64,000 nucleotides of DNA from Halorussus aquaticus. GTDB lineage: Archaea; Halobacteriota; Halobacteria; Halobacteriales; Haladaptataceae. The stretch is from assembly GCF_024218795.1 (NCBI RefSeq), contig NZ_CP100401.1, positions 310,001-374,000 of the forward strand, read 5' to 3'. Shown here one piece after another: positions 8,485 through 17,235 of this stretch (its first letter is position 1; every line of letters starts with the position of its first letter). Both the position numbers and the translations under genes were made by a program. Under the pieces are notes generated by a model. It was not told the DNA's origin, did not search any database, and saw nothing but the letters and a program-made list of their open reading frames with translations.

Positions 8485-9704
8485 CGGTGCCCCCCGTCCG
8501 AGTGGCCGTCTGTTCGGGGGTCCAACACGTCCCGGAGCGCGTCGCCGAGCAGGTTGAGCGACACCACGGTGGCGACGAGGAAGCCGACCGGCGCGGCGAC
8601 GCCCCACCACACCAGCGTCGGGAAGTTGTCGTCGTGGATGCTCGTCTCGATGAGGTAGCCCCACGACTGGCTCTGCATCGGTCCGAGTCCGAGGTACGAG
8701 AGCGTGGTCTCGACGATGAGGAGCATCGGAATCTGGAGCGTGATGGCGGTGACCACCGCGTTCGAGACGTTGGGTATCAGGTGGCGGCGCACGACCGCGA
8801 GCCGACCGCTCCCGGCGGCCTGCGCGGCCTTGACGTAGGCTGTCTCGCGCTTCTTGAGGGCCTCGCTCCGGACGAGGCGGGCGACCCCGCCCCAGTTCAA
8901 CAGGCCGAACACCGCGACCATCAGCAGGAGGCTCCCGCCGTAGAGGAACTGAGCGACGAGGTAGACGAAGAACGCGGGAATGACCTGCTGGAGGTCCACG
9001 TACCGCATCAGCACCGAGTCGACCCATCCGCCGTACTGGGCCGCGACCGACCCGACGACGGTGGCGACGGGGACCAGAATCATGCCGGAGACGAACGCGA
9101 GTTTCAACTCGATTCGTGCGCCCTGTGCGACGAACGCGAGCACGTCCTTACCGGTGTTGGTCGTGCCGAACGGGTGGAGGAACGTCCCCCAGCACTTACC
9201 GTTCGAGAGCGGCCCGCCGCAGACGGTCGTCGCGTACTCCGAGACGCTGGTGCCGACCGGCGGTTGGTAGATGGGGATGCCGTAGCGCCCCTGAGACGCG
9301 CCCATTCCCATCGGTGCGGTCTCAGGGTCGCCCAGAATCACCGGGCCGACTAGCGCGAACAGGACGAAGAAGGTCAGCCAACCGAGACTGGCGAGCGCGA
9401 GACGGTCGCGTCGGAGCTGCCGCCAGTAGCGCCGCGTCAACTGTCGGTTCCGCGCGAGCGGGACCACCACGTAGCACGCGAAGGTGGCCACCCCGACTAA
9501 CGAGAGCCAGTCGAGCGGGGTCGGCGACCAGTCGGCGACGAGCGGCCCCGCCGCGAACAGGTAGTCGTACGCGAACGACGTGACGAGGACGCCGAGCGCC
9601 GCCAGAAAGCCCACCGTCCGAGTGGCCGGGCGGTACCGCGCGCCGTCGACGGACGACCAATCGACCGACTCGAACGTGGCGCGGCCACCGGAATCGGTCG
9701 CCAC
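8481..9704 (-). CDS. Dipeptide/oligopeptide ABC transporter permease (DppC/OppC type)
   Basis: 407-residue integral membrane permease. The EAA-loop motif is AQAAGSGRLAVVRRHLIPN, and the family segments FGTTNTGKDVL and LSYLGLGPMQSQSWG are present. The protein is longer than the ~300-residue norm because two extra hydrophobic segments (about residues 30-50 and 65-85) precede the usual first transmembrane helix. It heads the minus-strand operon, and its start at 9704 faces the divergent permease B gene across a 215-base promoter region. No solute-binding protein gene is in the neighbourhood. Confidence 0.92.
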   Translation of the reverse strand: MATDSGGRATFESVDWSSVDGARYRPATRTVGFLAALGVLVTSFAYDYLFAAGPLVADWSPTPLDWLSLVGVATFACYVVVPLARNRQLTRRYWRQLRRDRLALASLGWLTFFVLFALVGPVILGDPETAPMGMGASQGRYGIPIYQPPVGTSVSEYATTVCGGPLSNGKCWGTFLHPFGTTNTGKDVLAFVAQGARIELKLAFVSGMILVPVATVVGSVAAQYGGWVDSVLMRYVDLQQVIPAFFVYLVAQFLYGGSLLLMVAVFGLLNWGGVARLVRSEALKKRETAYVKAAQAAGSGRLAVVRRHLIPNVSNAVVTAITLQIPMLLIVETTLSYLGLGPMQSQSWGYLIETSIHDDNFPTLVWWGVAAPVGFLVATVVSLNLLGDALRDVLDPRTDGHSDGGHR

Positions 9705-9841
9705 GGGTTATCTCGCCTCCGAGCGGCGGTTCGACGACCGTCGTGGTACGTGAACTGACATTTGGTTTGCGAAGTCATAGCAGGATGACTAAAAAGTTTG
9801 CATTACGGTCGGACTCGGCGGTTCGAAATTGGAACCTTTCG

Positions 9842-9859
9842 CCTCTGCGTCGTCAGAGG
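9842..9859. promoter_or_regulatory. Inverted repeat between divergent permease genes
   Basis: CCTCTG-CGTCGT-CAGAGG, a perfect 6-base dyad with a 6-base spacer. It lies about 80 bases ahead of the permease B start and about 140 ahead of permease C, in the shared control region. It could be an operator for coordinated control of both halves of the transporter. Short dyads do occur by chance. Confidence 0.3.
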
Positions 9860-9892
9860 AAGGGTCGAAGGACGTAGCGTGCATTCGTATCA

Positions 9893-9907
9893 TTATAGTA
9901 AAATTTA
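9893..9907 (+). promoter_or_regulatory. TATA element of the permease B gene
   Basis: TTATAGTAAAATTTAA, a marked AT tract 13-27 bases ahead of the GTG start at 9920. The spacing fits a leaderless haloarchaeal transcript and supports the 9920 start. Confidence 0.6.
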
Positions 9908-9919
9908 ACAACCCGGTGT

Positions 9920-10927
9920 GTGACTCGTAGCCACACAGTGAACGGTACGCACTGGTTCCTCGCCAAGCGAATCGCGTGGACGATGTTCGCCGCCTACCTG
10001 ATACTCTCGGGCGCGTTCTTCGTCTTCGCGTACACGCCGGACCCGAACAAGGCGCTGGTCTCGTTCGGTGCCGCGAACCCGGACGACCCCGAGAACATGT
10101 CCGAGGACTCTCAGCAAGCCGTCGAGGCCTACGAGGAGGCCCGAAACTACGACGAACCCGTCCTCCAGCGGTACGGCAGGTGGATGGTGAGTTACGCCAC
10201 GCTCGACTGGGGAACGTCGCGGACGACGGGCCAACCCGTGACCGACGCGCTCGCGAAGCGAATTCCGGTCACGCTGGTCTACCTCGTGCCAGCGGTGGTC
10301 CTCTCGACGCTGCTCGGCGTCGGCGTGGGACTGGTCTCCGCGATGAACCCGAACGGCGTCGTCGACCGCGTGAGCGCGGCGCTGAGTTACGTCGGTCTCG
10401 GCGTGCCGGGGTTCGTCCTCGGGGAACTCCTGTTGTTGGTGTCCATCATGGAGTTCTCGTGGTACCGGGCCTACTACGACACGCGATTCGGTCTCTGGAC
10501 CGGCGACAACCTCGCGTCGCTCGCGCTCCCGTCGCTGGTGGTCGCGCTCAACCTGCTCGCGGCGCAGGCCCGCTACGCCCGCGCGGAGTCCCGCGAGTAC
10601 CTCCCCGCGGAGTTCGTCAAGACGCTCCGGGCCAGCGGTGCCGACGCCCGGACCATCGGGCGACACGTCCTCCGGAACGCCGCGCTCCCGCTGATGACGG
10701 TGTTCTTCGCGGAACTGCTCACCGTCCTCTTCCTGACCGTCTACGTCATCGAGGTCGTGTTCCGGATTCCGGGCGTCGGCGACTTGGCGTATCAGGCCAT
10801 CCAGCGACGGGACGTCGCGACGATTCTGGCGACCACGCTCCTCCCGGCGTTCGTCGCGCTTTCGGGCAACCTGCTACAGGACTTCGCGTACACCCTACTC
10901 GACCCCCGAGTCGGTGACGACACGTAA
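9920..10927 (+). CDS. Dipeptide/oligopeptide ABC transporter permease (DppB/OppB type)
   Basis: 335 residues with six predicted membrane spans. The first follows AKRIAWTMFAAYLILSG. The EAA loop is TLRASGADARTIGRHVLRN, and the C-terminal signature GVGDLAYQAIQRRD is present, as in DppB. The long external loop after the first span carries EYEEARNYDEPVLQRYGRWM-type residues, also normal for the family. The GTG start at 9920 is supported by the TATA element just upstream. It would pair with the permease C gene, which is on the opposite strand; this divergent split of B from C-D-F is unusual. Confidence 0.92.
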   Translation: MTRSHTVNGTHWFLAKRIAWTMFAAYLILSGAFFVFAYTPDPNKALVSFGAANPDDPENMSEDSQQAVEAYEEARNYDEPVLQRYGRWMVSYATLDWGTSRTTGQPVTDALAKRIPVTLVYLVPAVVLSTLLGVGVGLVSAMNPNGVVDRVSAALSYVGLGVPGFVLGELLLLVSIMEFSWYRAYYDTRFGLWTGDNLASLALPSLVVALNLLAAQARYARAESREYLPAEFVKTLRASGADARTIGRHVLRNAALPLMTVFFAELLTVLFLTVYVIEVVFRIPGVGDLAYQAIQRRDVATILATTLLPAFVALSGNLLQDFAYTLLDPRVGDDT

Positions 10928-10941
10928 CGCGAAAAGAGTCC

Positions 10942-11532
10942 TCAGGCCGCCTGCTTCAGTTCTTCGTACTGCTCCTCGAACCGCGCCTGACAGGACGAAC
11001 AGCAGAACTGATAGAGTTCACCGTCGATGCGGGAGGACTCGCCTTCGCTGGTGACGGTGTTACCGCACTCGTCGCACTCCAGCGCGAACTCGACGCCGCG
11101 GGGTTCCGGATGCCACGCCGAGTCGGTGAGCAGACGCACGTCGTACTCGCGGACGGCGTCGGTGTCCAGCGTCCCCGACAGCAGGGGTTCGATAGCGCCG
11201 TTCCGGAGTCGAGCGTGGAAGACGACGTTCCCGTCGGCGGTCACGAAGATGTGTTCGACGCCGTCGATATCCTCGACGTCGCTGCGCACCTCCGAGACGC
11301 GGCCGGGTTCGACGTGGAGGTCCACGAGGACCGCGACGCCCTCCGAGAGGCGCGAGCGGTCGAGGTCCACGGTGAATCGGCGGACGACGCCGAGTTCCTT
11401 GAGGCGGTCGATGCGGTCCGAGACCGTCGGCGGCGAGAGGTCCACCGCGTCGGCGATTTCGTTGTACGGTCGGCGAGCGTCGGCCACCAACAGTTGCAGT
11501 ATTTCGAGGTCGGTTTCGTCGAGTTCGCGCAT
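10942..11532 (-). CDS. Lrp/AsnC-family regulator with C-terminal TRASH metal-binding domain
   Basis: 196 residues. The winged-helix HTH occupies ~1-60 (TDLEILQLLVADARRPYNEI, then LSPPTVSDRIDRLKELG), a RAM-like ligand domain follows, and residues ~150-190 form a TRASH domain with ECDECGNTV and QFCCSSCQARF, giving C-x2-C and CC-x2-C metal ligands. In Halobacterium a regulator of this architecture controls copper efflux, so copper sensing is the best inference. No copper ATPase or chaperone is adjacent here. Its stop lies 14 bases from the permease B stop (convergent). Confidence 0.88.
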   Translation of the reverse strand: MRELDETDLEILQLLVADARRPYNEIADAVDLSPPTVSDRIDRLKELGVVRRFTVDLDRSRLSEGVAVLVDLHVEPGRVSEVRSDVEDIDGVEHIFVTADGNVVFHARLRNGAIEPLLSGTLDTDAVREYDVRLLTDSAWHPEPRGVEFALECDECGNTVTSEGESSRIDGELYQFCCSSCQARFEEQYEELKQAA

Positions 11533-11693
11533 TACTGAATGGATTGTCAGGCCAACGTAGAAACACTTTTCGTCATCCTCCGACAGGTCGTGGTAACTCG
11601 ACGCATAGCGAGGCCCGGTCGGTGCACCCCGACCGGTCTCGCGGGGAGGACGACCGCAACCGTCCGAAGCGAGTCCCAGTGTTTGGCTCGCGG

Positions 11694-12740
11694 TCAGTCG
11701 GCCTGCACCGATTGACGCTCCGCACGGGCCTGCTCGATTCGCTCGCGCACGTCCACCGTTCGGCCGGTCTCGGCCGCCTCGTAGGCCGACTCCGTGAGCG
11801 CCGTCACCCGTAGCCCGAACGGACCCGGGACCGCGGGTTCGGTGCCGTCTTCGGACGCGCGGACGAAGTCCGAGAGTTTGCGCCGCGTGAGCGTCTCGAA
11901 GTCGCGGTCGCCCGCCACCTCGCCCTCGTAGGTCACGCCGTCCTCGTAGACGGTGAGTCGGCCGTCCTCGTAGCGGACGTGACCCTCGGTTCCCCAGACG
12001 ACCATCCCCTCGTCGGGTTCCCCGTTGGTCCCGTCGCCGACCACGCCGACGCTGGCGGTGACGGGGGCGGCGTCGCCCTCGCGGTCCAGCGTGAGCGCCA
12101 GCGCGGAGTTCACGTCCACGGTCTCGCCGCGGTCGTCGGCGACTGCCGCGACCGACCGGGGTTCGGCGTCGAGGGTCCAGAGCAGCGCGTCGAGGAGGTG
12201 GCTCCCCGAGTCGTAGAGTTGGCCGCCGCCCGAGAGGTCGGGGTCGGTGCGCCACGACCCGCGCTGAATCGCTATCCAGTCCTGTCCGAGGTAGGCGTTG
12301 GCGGCGTGAATCTCGCCGAGACGCCCCGACGTGACGATTCGCTTGAGTTCCCGAAAGAGGGGGTCGAAGTGGCGCTGGTAGCCGACCTGCAGGACGCGAC
12401 CCCGCTCGTCCGCGGCGGCCACGAGGTCCACCGCGTTCTCGATGCCGGTGACCATCGGCTTTTCGAGGAACACGTCCGCACCCGCCGCGAAGCAGTCCAT
12501 CGCCTGTTCGTAGTGCAAGGTGTGGGGCGTGACGACGTTCACCGCGTCGAGGTCGCGGTCGGCCAGCATCTGCTCGTGTGTCTCGTAAGTCGGTGCGCCG
12601 TATTCGGCGGCGAACGCCTCGCGCGCGCCGTCGGACACGTCCGCGCCAGCGACGATTTCCACGTCGTCCATCTCGTCGTACAGTCCCAGTTCGATGTTTC
12701 CGAGTCCACCCAGTCCGATAGCTCCCAGTCGAAGTGCCAT
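11694..12740 (-). CDS. Gfo/Idh/MocA-family NAD(P)-dependent oxidoreductase
   Basis: 348 residues. The N-terminal Rossmann fold begins LGAIGLGGLGNIELGLYDE. The EKP signature appears as DVFLEKPMVTGIENA, followed by the C-terminal alpha/beta domain with GGGQLYDSGSHLLDALLW, where the His is the usual substrate-site residue. The family acts on sugars and cyclitols; the substrate is unknown. ATG at 12740 (MALRLGAIG) is chosen over an in-frame ATG at 12782, because an AAATTATTTTG promoter-like tract at 12779-12789 overlaps the longer version. The divergent neighbour is a glycosyltransferase. Confidence 0.88.
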   Translation of the reverse strand: MALRLGAIGLGGLGNIELGLYDEMDDVEIVAGADVSDGAREAFAAEYGAPTYETHEQMLADRDLDAVNVVTPHTLHYEQAMDCFAAGADVFLEKPMVTGIENAVDLVAAADERGRVLQVGYQRHFDPLFRELKRIVTSGRLGEIHAANAYLGQDWIAIQRGSWRTDPDLSGGGQLYDSGSHLLDALLWTLDAEPRSVAAVADDRGETVDVNSALALTLDREGDAAPVTASVGVVGDGTNGEPDEGMVVWGTEGHVRYEDGRLTVYEDGVTYEGEVAGDRDFETLTRRKLSDFVRASEDGTEPAVPGPFGLRVTALTESAYEAAETGRTVDVRERIEQARAERQSVQAD

Positions 12741-12966
12741 ACCACCGCCGGGGAAGTCTTCAATGTAAGTCTTCTGTTTCAAAATAATTTCCGTCGCTGC
12801 CGGAGAACGCTCTCACACCGGACAGGTGGCCGCCTCCGCCGTCGCGTCACTTTCCGACAATACGTTTGTCGGCTTACAGTCGCTCCTACCCGGCCGGTGA
12901 CGTGTTTCTCTCCGCCCAGAATACCTAACTTCGGCCGACCCCTCCTTGTTACAGGAGAGCGATACG

Positions 12967-14184
12967 ATGGGGGAAATTGCAGTTGTCCATATGGATTTGA
13001 TGTCGAAGGGGGGCGGCGAGGCGGTGGCCATGAACGTCCTCGAAGCGCTACAGGAGGACCACCGCGTGACGGTGCTGACGCTGACTGACCCCGACCTGCG
13101 AGAACTCAACGACTACTTCGACACCGACGTCGATATTCGGGACCTGCGTGTCGAGCGAGCGGGTCACCTCGCTCCGTGGCTGAACCGGCAGTTCGGACTG
13201 AAGTACTACGTCCTTCAGAACGCCCTGCTCGGACGCTACGCCCGGCGTCGGAGCGACGACTTCGACCTGCTCGTCAGCACTATCAACGAACTCGGTCTCG
13301 AATCGAACTCGGTCCAGTACGTTCACTTCCCGTTCGACTGGACCGTGAGTTGCGACGAGCGCGAACACATCTTCCACCCGACCGTCGAGGAGGACTCGTT
13401 CTACGAGCGACTCGCGACGCGGGTCGCGGGCGTCGAGCGCGAGGACATCCAGCAGAACACGCTGCTGGCCAACTCCGACTGGACCGCCGACGTGGTCGAG
13501 GACGCGTACGGCACCCGACCGCGGGTCCTCCACCCGCCCATCGACACCCGCGAGTTCGAGGACCGACCGTGGGAGGAGCGCGAGGACGGCATCGTGACGG
13601 TGGGCCGCATCGAGCGGAGCAAGCGAATCGAGGAACTGATTCGAATCACCGACGGCGTCCGCGAGCGAGGCCACGATACCCATCTCCACGTTATCGGCCC
13701 GACGGTGGACGAGGAGTACCGGGAGGAGGTCGAGGCGATGGCCGCGAGTCGGGAGTACGTGGAACTGGAGGGCGAGGTTCCCCGCGAGGAACTGGTCGAG
13801 CGCATCTGCTCGCACAAGTACGGGGTCCACGGCAAGCAGTACGAGCACTTCGGGATGGCGGTGGCCGAACTCGCGGCGGGCGGCGCGATTCCGTTCGTCC
13901 CGGACGACGGCGGCCAGCACGCCATCGTCAACGACCGCGAGGAACTGCTGTACGAGAGCGTCGCGGACGCCACGGAGAAGATTTCGGCGGTGGCGGCCGA
14001 CCCCGACCTCCAACGGGACCTCCGGGAACCGATGGGACCGCGCGCGATTCGCCGCCGGTTCGGCCGCGAGCGGTTCCAGCACCAGATTCGGCGCATCGTC
14101 GCCGACGCGCTCGACCGTCCGAGCGCGAGCGTCTCCGAGACCACCGCCGACGCTCCGGCCGAGAAACCGGCGAGCGGGGACTGA
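12967..14184 (+). CDS. Glycosyltransferase family 4
   Basis: 405 residues, GT-B fold. The N-terminal acceptor domain starts EIAVVHMDLMSKGGGEAVA. The C-terminal nucleotide-sugar domain has VTVGRIERSKRIEELI and EHFGMAVAELAAGG, the E-x7-E region of GT4 retaining enzymes. ATG at 12967 follows a plausible GGAG site; a TTG at 12946 is in frame but less likely. No signal peptide or membrane anchor, so it probably works on the cytoplasmic face on a lipid-linked glycan or surface polymer. Convergent with a second GT4 gene 12 bases away. Confidence 0.88.
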   Translation: MGEIAVVHMDLMSKGGGEAVAMNVLEALQEDHRVTVLTLTDPDLRELNDYFDTDVDIRDLRVERAGHLAPWLNRQFGLKYYVLQNALLGRYARRRSDDFDLLVSTINELGLESNSVQYVHFPFDWTVSCDEREHIFHPTVEEDSFYERLATRVAGVEREDIQQNTLLANSDWTADVVEDAYGTRPRVLHPPIDTREFEDRPWEEREDGIVTVGRIERSKRIEELIRITDGVRERGHDTHLHVIGPTVDEEYREEVEAMAASREYVELEGEVPREELVERICSHKYGVHGKQYEHFGMAVAELAAGGAIPFVPDDGGQHAIVNDREELLYESVADATEKISAVAADPDLQRDLREPMGPRAIRRRFGRERFQHQIRRIVADALDRPSASVSETTADAPAEKPASGD

Positions 14185-14196
14185 GCGAACGAGCGA

Positions 14197-15465
14197 CTAC
14201 GCGAGGTTTCGATACTGCGCCGCTATCGCGTCGGCGGTCCGGTCCCACGCGTAATTTTGACGGGCGTGTTCCCGGCAGGCGCGACCCGCGGCGTCGCGCC
14301 GGGCGGGCGCGAGGTCGGCCCACGCCCTCATCCGGTCGGCCAGCGAGTCCGCCGCGACCGACTCGACGACCATCTCCGTCGGGACTCGGGGGTCCTCGCG
14401 GAGTCCCGACAGAATCTCGGTCGTGCCGCCGACCGGAGTGGCGACGACCGGGGTCCCCGAGGCGAGGGCTTCGAGCGTCGCGAGACCGAACCCCTCCAGT
14501 CGCCGGGTCGGCAGGACGAAGCAGTCCGCCGTGGCGTAGGCGCGGGGCAAGTCCTCGTCGGGGACGTACCCCAGAAAGGTCACGCGGTCGGCGACGCCGA
14601 GGTCGGCCGCCGTCCGCTCCAACTCCTCGCGCAGGGGACCGTCGCCCGCGACGTGGAGGTGAACGTCGGGTCGCTCGCGAGCGAGGCGGGCGAACGCTCG
14701 CAGGAGCATCCCGTGGCCCATTCTGGGCGAGAGGCGGCGGACCGTCAGGAAGTCGGTCGCCGCGTCGCCGCCGTCGGGTTCCACCGCGGCCGACGTCGTG
14801 TCCTCGGCGGCCGTTTCCGCGTGGTCGGCGGGCGACGCCATCGGGTGGTAGACGCCCGCGTCCGGTCGGTATCGCTCGGCGTCCACGCCGCCGGGGACGA
14901 CGACGGGGTCGGCCACCGGACCGTGGACCTCGCGGAGTTTCCCGACCATGAACTCGCTGAGCGCGAGGACCTGTTCGCAGTCGGCCAGCGTCGCGCGTTC
15001 GACGCGCGCTCTGAGCGCGGCGTTCAGTTCGCGACGCGTGTCCGAGACTCGCCCCTCGTGTCCGGCGCGGATGCGGTACTCGGTCGGCCACGGACTGTGG
15101 AAGGTCGCGCATCTAGGAACCGCGTCGGAGACGAGCAGGTCCACGAGGGGGTCGGTCACCGTGCCTTGAAGGCTCACGAGGTCGGGGTCGGGCAGGGCGT
15201 CGAGGTGGTCGCGGACGGTCCGGACCGCGCCGGGGAGTCGGGCCGCGATTTGGGGTGCCGAGCGCTCGGCGACGCCGAGGTCGTATCGCGCGACCCGGAC
15301 GCCCGAAATCGTCTCGCGGGCGGGCACGTCGCCCCGGCGGCGCGTGAGGACCGACACGTCGTGGCCCCGGTCGGCGAGTCGCTTCGTCGTCTCGTAGACG
15401 TACCTGCCCGTCCCGCCGGAACCGGGGTCGGGGTAGAAGTCGTGTGCGGCGACGAGGACGCGCAT
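14197..15465 (-). CDS. Glycosyltransferase family 4
   Basis: 422 residues with a complete GT-B layout. The N-terminal glycine-rich loop is YPDPGSGGTGRYVYETTKRL, the central TFHSPWPTEY and VPGGVDAERYRPD follow, and the C-terminal domain has GRLSPR-like VRRLSPRMGHGML, then LPTRRLEGFGLATLEALASG with E-x7-E. A short acidic linker of low complexity (about residues 200-235) sits before the second domain. Start at 15465 (MRVLVAAHDF) is typical for the family. Likely surface glycan or exopolysaccharide synthesis together with the facing GT4 gene. Confidence 0.9.
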   Translation of the reverse strand: MRVLVAAHDFYPDPGSGGTGRYVYETTKRLADRGHDVSVLTRRRGDVPARETISGVRVARYDLGVAERSAPQIAARLPGAVRTVRDHLDALPDPDLVSLQGTVTDPLVDLLVSDAVPRCATFHSPWPTEYRIRAGHEGRVSDTRRELNAALRARVERATLADCEQVLALSEFMVGKLREVHGPVADPVVVPGGVDAERYRPDAGVYHPMASPADHAETAAEDTTSAAVEPDGGDAATDFLTVRRLSPRMGHGMLLRAFARLARERPDVHLHVAGDGPLREELERTAADLGVADRVTFLGYVPDEDLPRAYATADCFVLPTRRLEGFGLATLEALASGTPVVATPVGGTTEILSGLREDPRVPTEMVVESVAADSLADRMRAWADLAPARRDAAGRACREHARQNYAWDRTADAIAAQYRNLA

Positions 15466-15565
15466 GGTAGAGCGACGGCGGAGACGGACAAATGCCCGAC
15501 GGCCGACCAACCGATTCTCCGGCGGAGTAGGTTAGTTTAACTGCCGCGAGCGAGACGGCCGGACC

Positions 15566-16078
15566 ATGTTGGAGTCCCCGAAGCGGTTGGTAATCGAGGC
15601 CGTCCCCGTCGCCGCGGTGCTGCTGTTCTGGAACCTGCTTGCGACCGTCGCAAGAGAACAACACGTCGCCGGAGCGGTCGGGAGCGCGGGCGTCGTGATG
15701 GCCGCGCTCTACGTCGTGGTCCGCGGCGTCTCGCTCTCGACGGCGGTGATTCCGCCCGCGACGGGCGACACGAGAGAGGTCCTCTACGAGAACGCCCTCC
15801 TCGCGCTCCCGGCCGGGTCGTGGTTCGTCGCCGGGATGGTGACCAACGCCCTCGGCGAGTTACTGTTCGCCTACGGGCCGCCGTCCGCGTTTTCGGCACT
15901 CGCCAGTTCTCTCGCGGGCGCGGGCCTCGGCGTCGTCGGTCTCTACGCCGTCGCCGCGGGATACTCGGCGCTCGGCGGCGCGAACGACGGAGGCGGCGGT
16001 GGCGCACTCGCGGGGGACGGAGAGAATCCGGCGGACAGCGACGAACCGGCGACTGACAGTGCGTCCGGTGACGACTGA
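15566..16078 (+). CDS. Small multi-pass membrane protein, function unknown
   Basis: 170 residues with four hydrophobic segments (around VIEAVPVAAVLLFWNLL, AGVVMAALYVVV, LLALPAGSWFVAGM and LGVVGLYAVAAGYSAL) and a disordered acidic Gly/Asp tail. A TTTAA element at 15535-15540 lies about 27 bases before the ATG, consistent with a leaderless transcript. No family recognised. Confidence 0.75.
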   Translation: MLESPKRLVIEAVPVAAVLLFWNLLATVAREQHVAGAVGSAGVVMAALYVVVRGVSLSTAVIPPATGDTREVLYENALLALPAGSWFVAGMVTNALGELLFAYGPPSAFSALASSLAGAGLGVVGLYAVAAGYSALGGANDGGGGGALAGDGENPADSDEPATDSASGDD

Positions 16079-16107
16079 GAACGGGGCGACTCGCGGTCCG
16101 CCACCGA

Positions 16108-16362
16108 CTAGGGAGACAGATCCAGCGTGCGTCCCAAGAAGAAGAGATAGAAGAACGCTAGAGTCAGCACCCACTCCGCGACGTTCTCGACGTACCCGAA
16201 CCCGACGGCGAGTGCGAACGCCGGGAGCGTCACTCCGACCACCACCAGCGCTATCGAACGTCCCAAGTCGGCGACTCGGCGGTCGAGGACGGTGACTGCC
16301 GCGGCCAGTACGGCGGCCACCGCGAACAGGCCGAGGAAGTGACCGAATGCGAAGTCGAGCAT
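16108..16362 (-). CDS. Small membrane protein, function unknown
   Basis: 84 residues with three hydrophobic segments (HFLGLFAVAAVLAAAVTVL, IALVVVGVTLPAFALAVGF, WVLTLAFFYLFFLG). ATG at 16362 is the first start that avoids an Arg-rich, non-protein-like upstream extension. Convergent with the preceding membrane protein gene. No recognised motif. Confidence 0.65.
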   Translation of the reverse strand: MLDFAFGHFLGLFAVAAVLAAAVTVLDRRVADLGRSIALVVVGVTLPAFALAVGFGYVENVAEWVLTLAFFYLFFLGRTLDLSP

Positions 16363-16587
16363 CGTGTCTCCGTTGTGGTACAAATCCGGGATTTCAAAGC
16401 GTTTTGGTTTCGCCGTGTCGCGATTTGAGTTTCTCGGCGACCGGTGACTGACCCGAAAAGAACCGGAGTACCCCGTCGGGGTCGGACCGACCCCCGCGTT
16501 CGGTCCCGGAAGTCCGCACGGACTACGGTTCTCGAACGCGTCACGGTCCACGGGACGCGCCGCCCGGACGGCCCGGCGGCCGGGACC

Positions 16588-17112
16588 TCACGCCGAGTCC
16601 CGACGATAGTCGTCCAGCCACGGCGGGGCCGTCCTGTCTCGGGACCACTCGAACAGGTGGCGCTTCTCGTTTGCGTAGTAGAGTCGGTACGCCTCCACGT
16701 AGTCCTCGGCGTGCCACCGACCCGTGACCTGCGGCGGGTCGCTGGGTTCGCCGGGCCAGTCGAGCGCCGAAACCTCGCCGCGGTCCAGCGACTCCACGGT
16801 GGCCCAACTCCCGTGAGTCTCTTCCGGCGGGTGGTCCCATCGGTAGCGCCACTCGTCGTGGGCGGCCTCGGTGTAGTCGCGGAGGTACTCCCAGTTGTCG
16901 GGGTGCGCGGCGGCCCACCGCGTCAGCGGGTGGTCGGCGTGAGAGAAGTAGAGGCCCTCGCGGGCCTCCGGGTCGCCCTCGGCGTAGCCGTTCGACTGGA
17001 CCGCAGTGGTCAGGACCATCGCGTTCTCCAGCACGGACGAGAGGACGTGGCGGTCCACCAACCACCGCGCGGTCTGGTCCAAATCGCGGTCCAGCCAGAA
17101 GGCGTTGACCAT
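16588..17112 (-). CDS. Conserved protein resembling a phage/cyanobacterial family of unknown function
   Basis: 174 residues. It starts MVNAFWLDRD, then a D-[RK]-H-V block (LVDRHVLSSVLENAMVL), an H-P block (HADHPLTRWAAAHPDNWEYL) and a C-terminal WHAEDYVEAYRLYYANEKRH. From memory this order (DKHV, HP-W, YR-YY) matches a family common in cyanophages and bacteria, sometimes loosely linked to pyrimidine-dimer glycosylases of the T4 endonuclease V type. That link is unproven. No signal peptide; monocistronic on the minus strand. Confidence 0.6.
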   Translation of the reverse strand: MVNAFWLDRDLDQTARWLVDRHVLSSVLENAMVLTTAVQSNGYAEGDPEAREGLYFSHADHPLTRWAAAHPDNWEYLRDYTEAAHDEWRYRWDHPPEETHGSWATVESLDRGEVSALDWPGEPSDPPQVTGRWHAEDYVEAYRLYYANEKRHLFEWSRDRTAPPWLDDYRRDSA

Positions 17113-17235
17113 ACGAACGAAAGGAGTCAGAGCGCCATAGGGGCGGCGGTGCGAGTAGACGGGTCGAGACGGTAGAAACGGCCGAGACGGCCCGAGCGAG
17201 ATTGCGGCGTGAACGAGGACGCTCGCGTCACCGGT

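Noticed and set aside
10942..12255. Extended version of the Lrp/TRASH regulator (437 codons)
   Set aside because: The upstream part is Arg-rich shadow of the Gfo/Idh gene; the HTH opens cleanly at ATG 11532.
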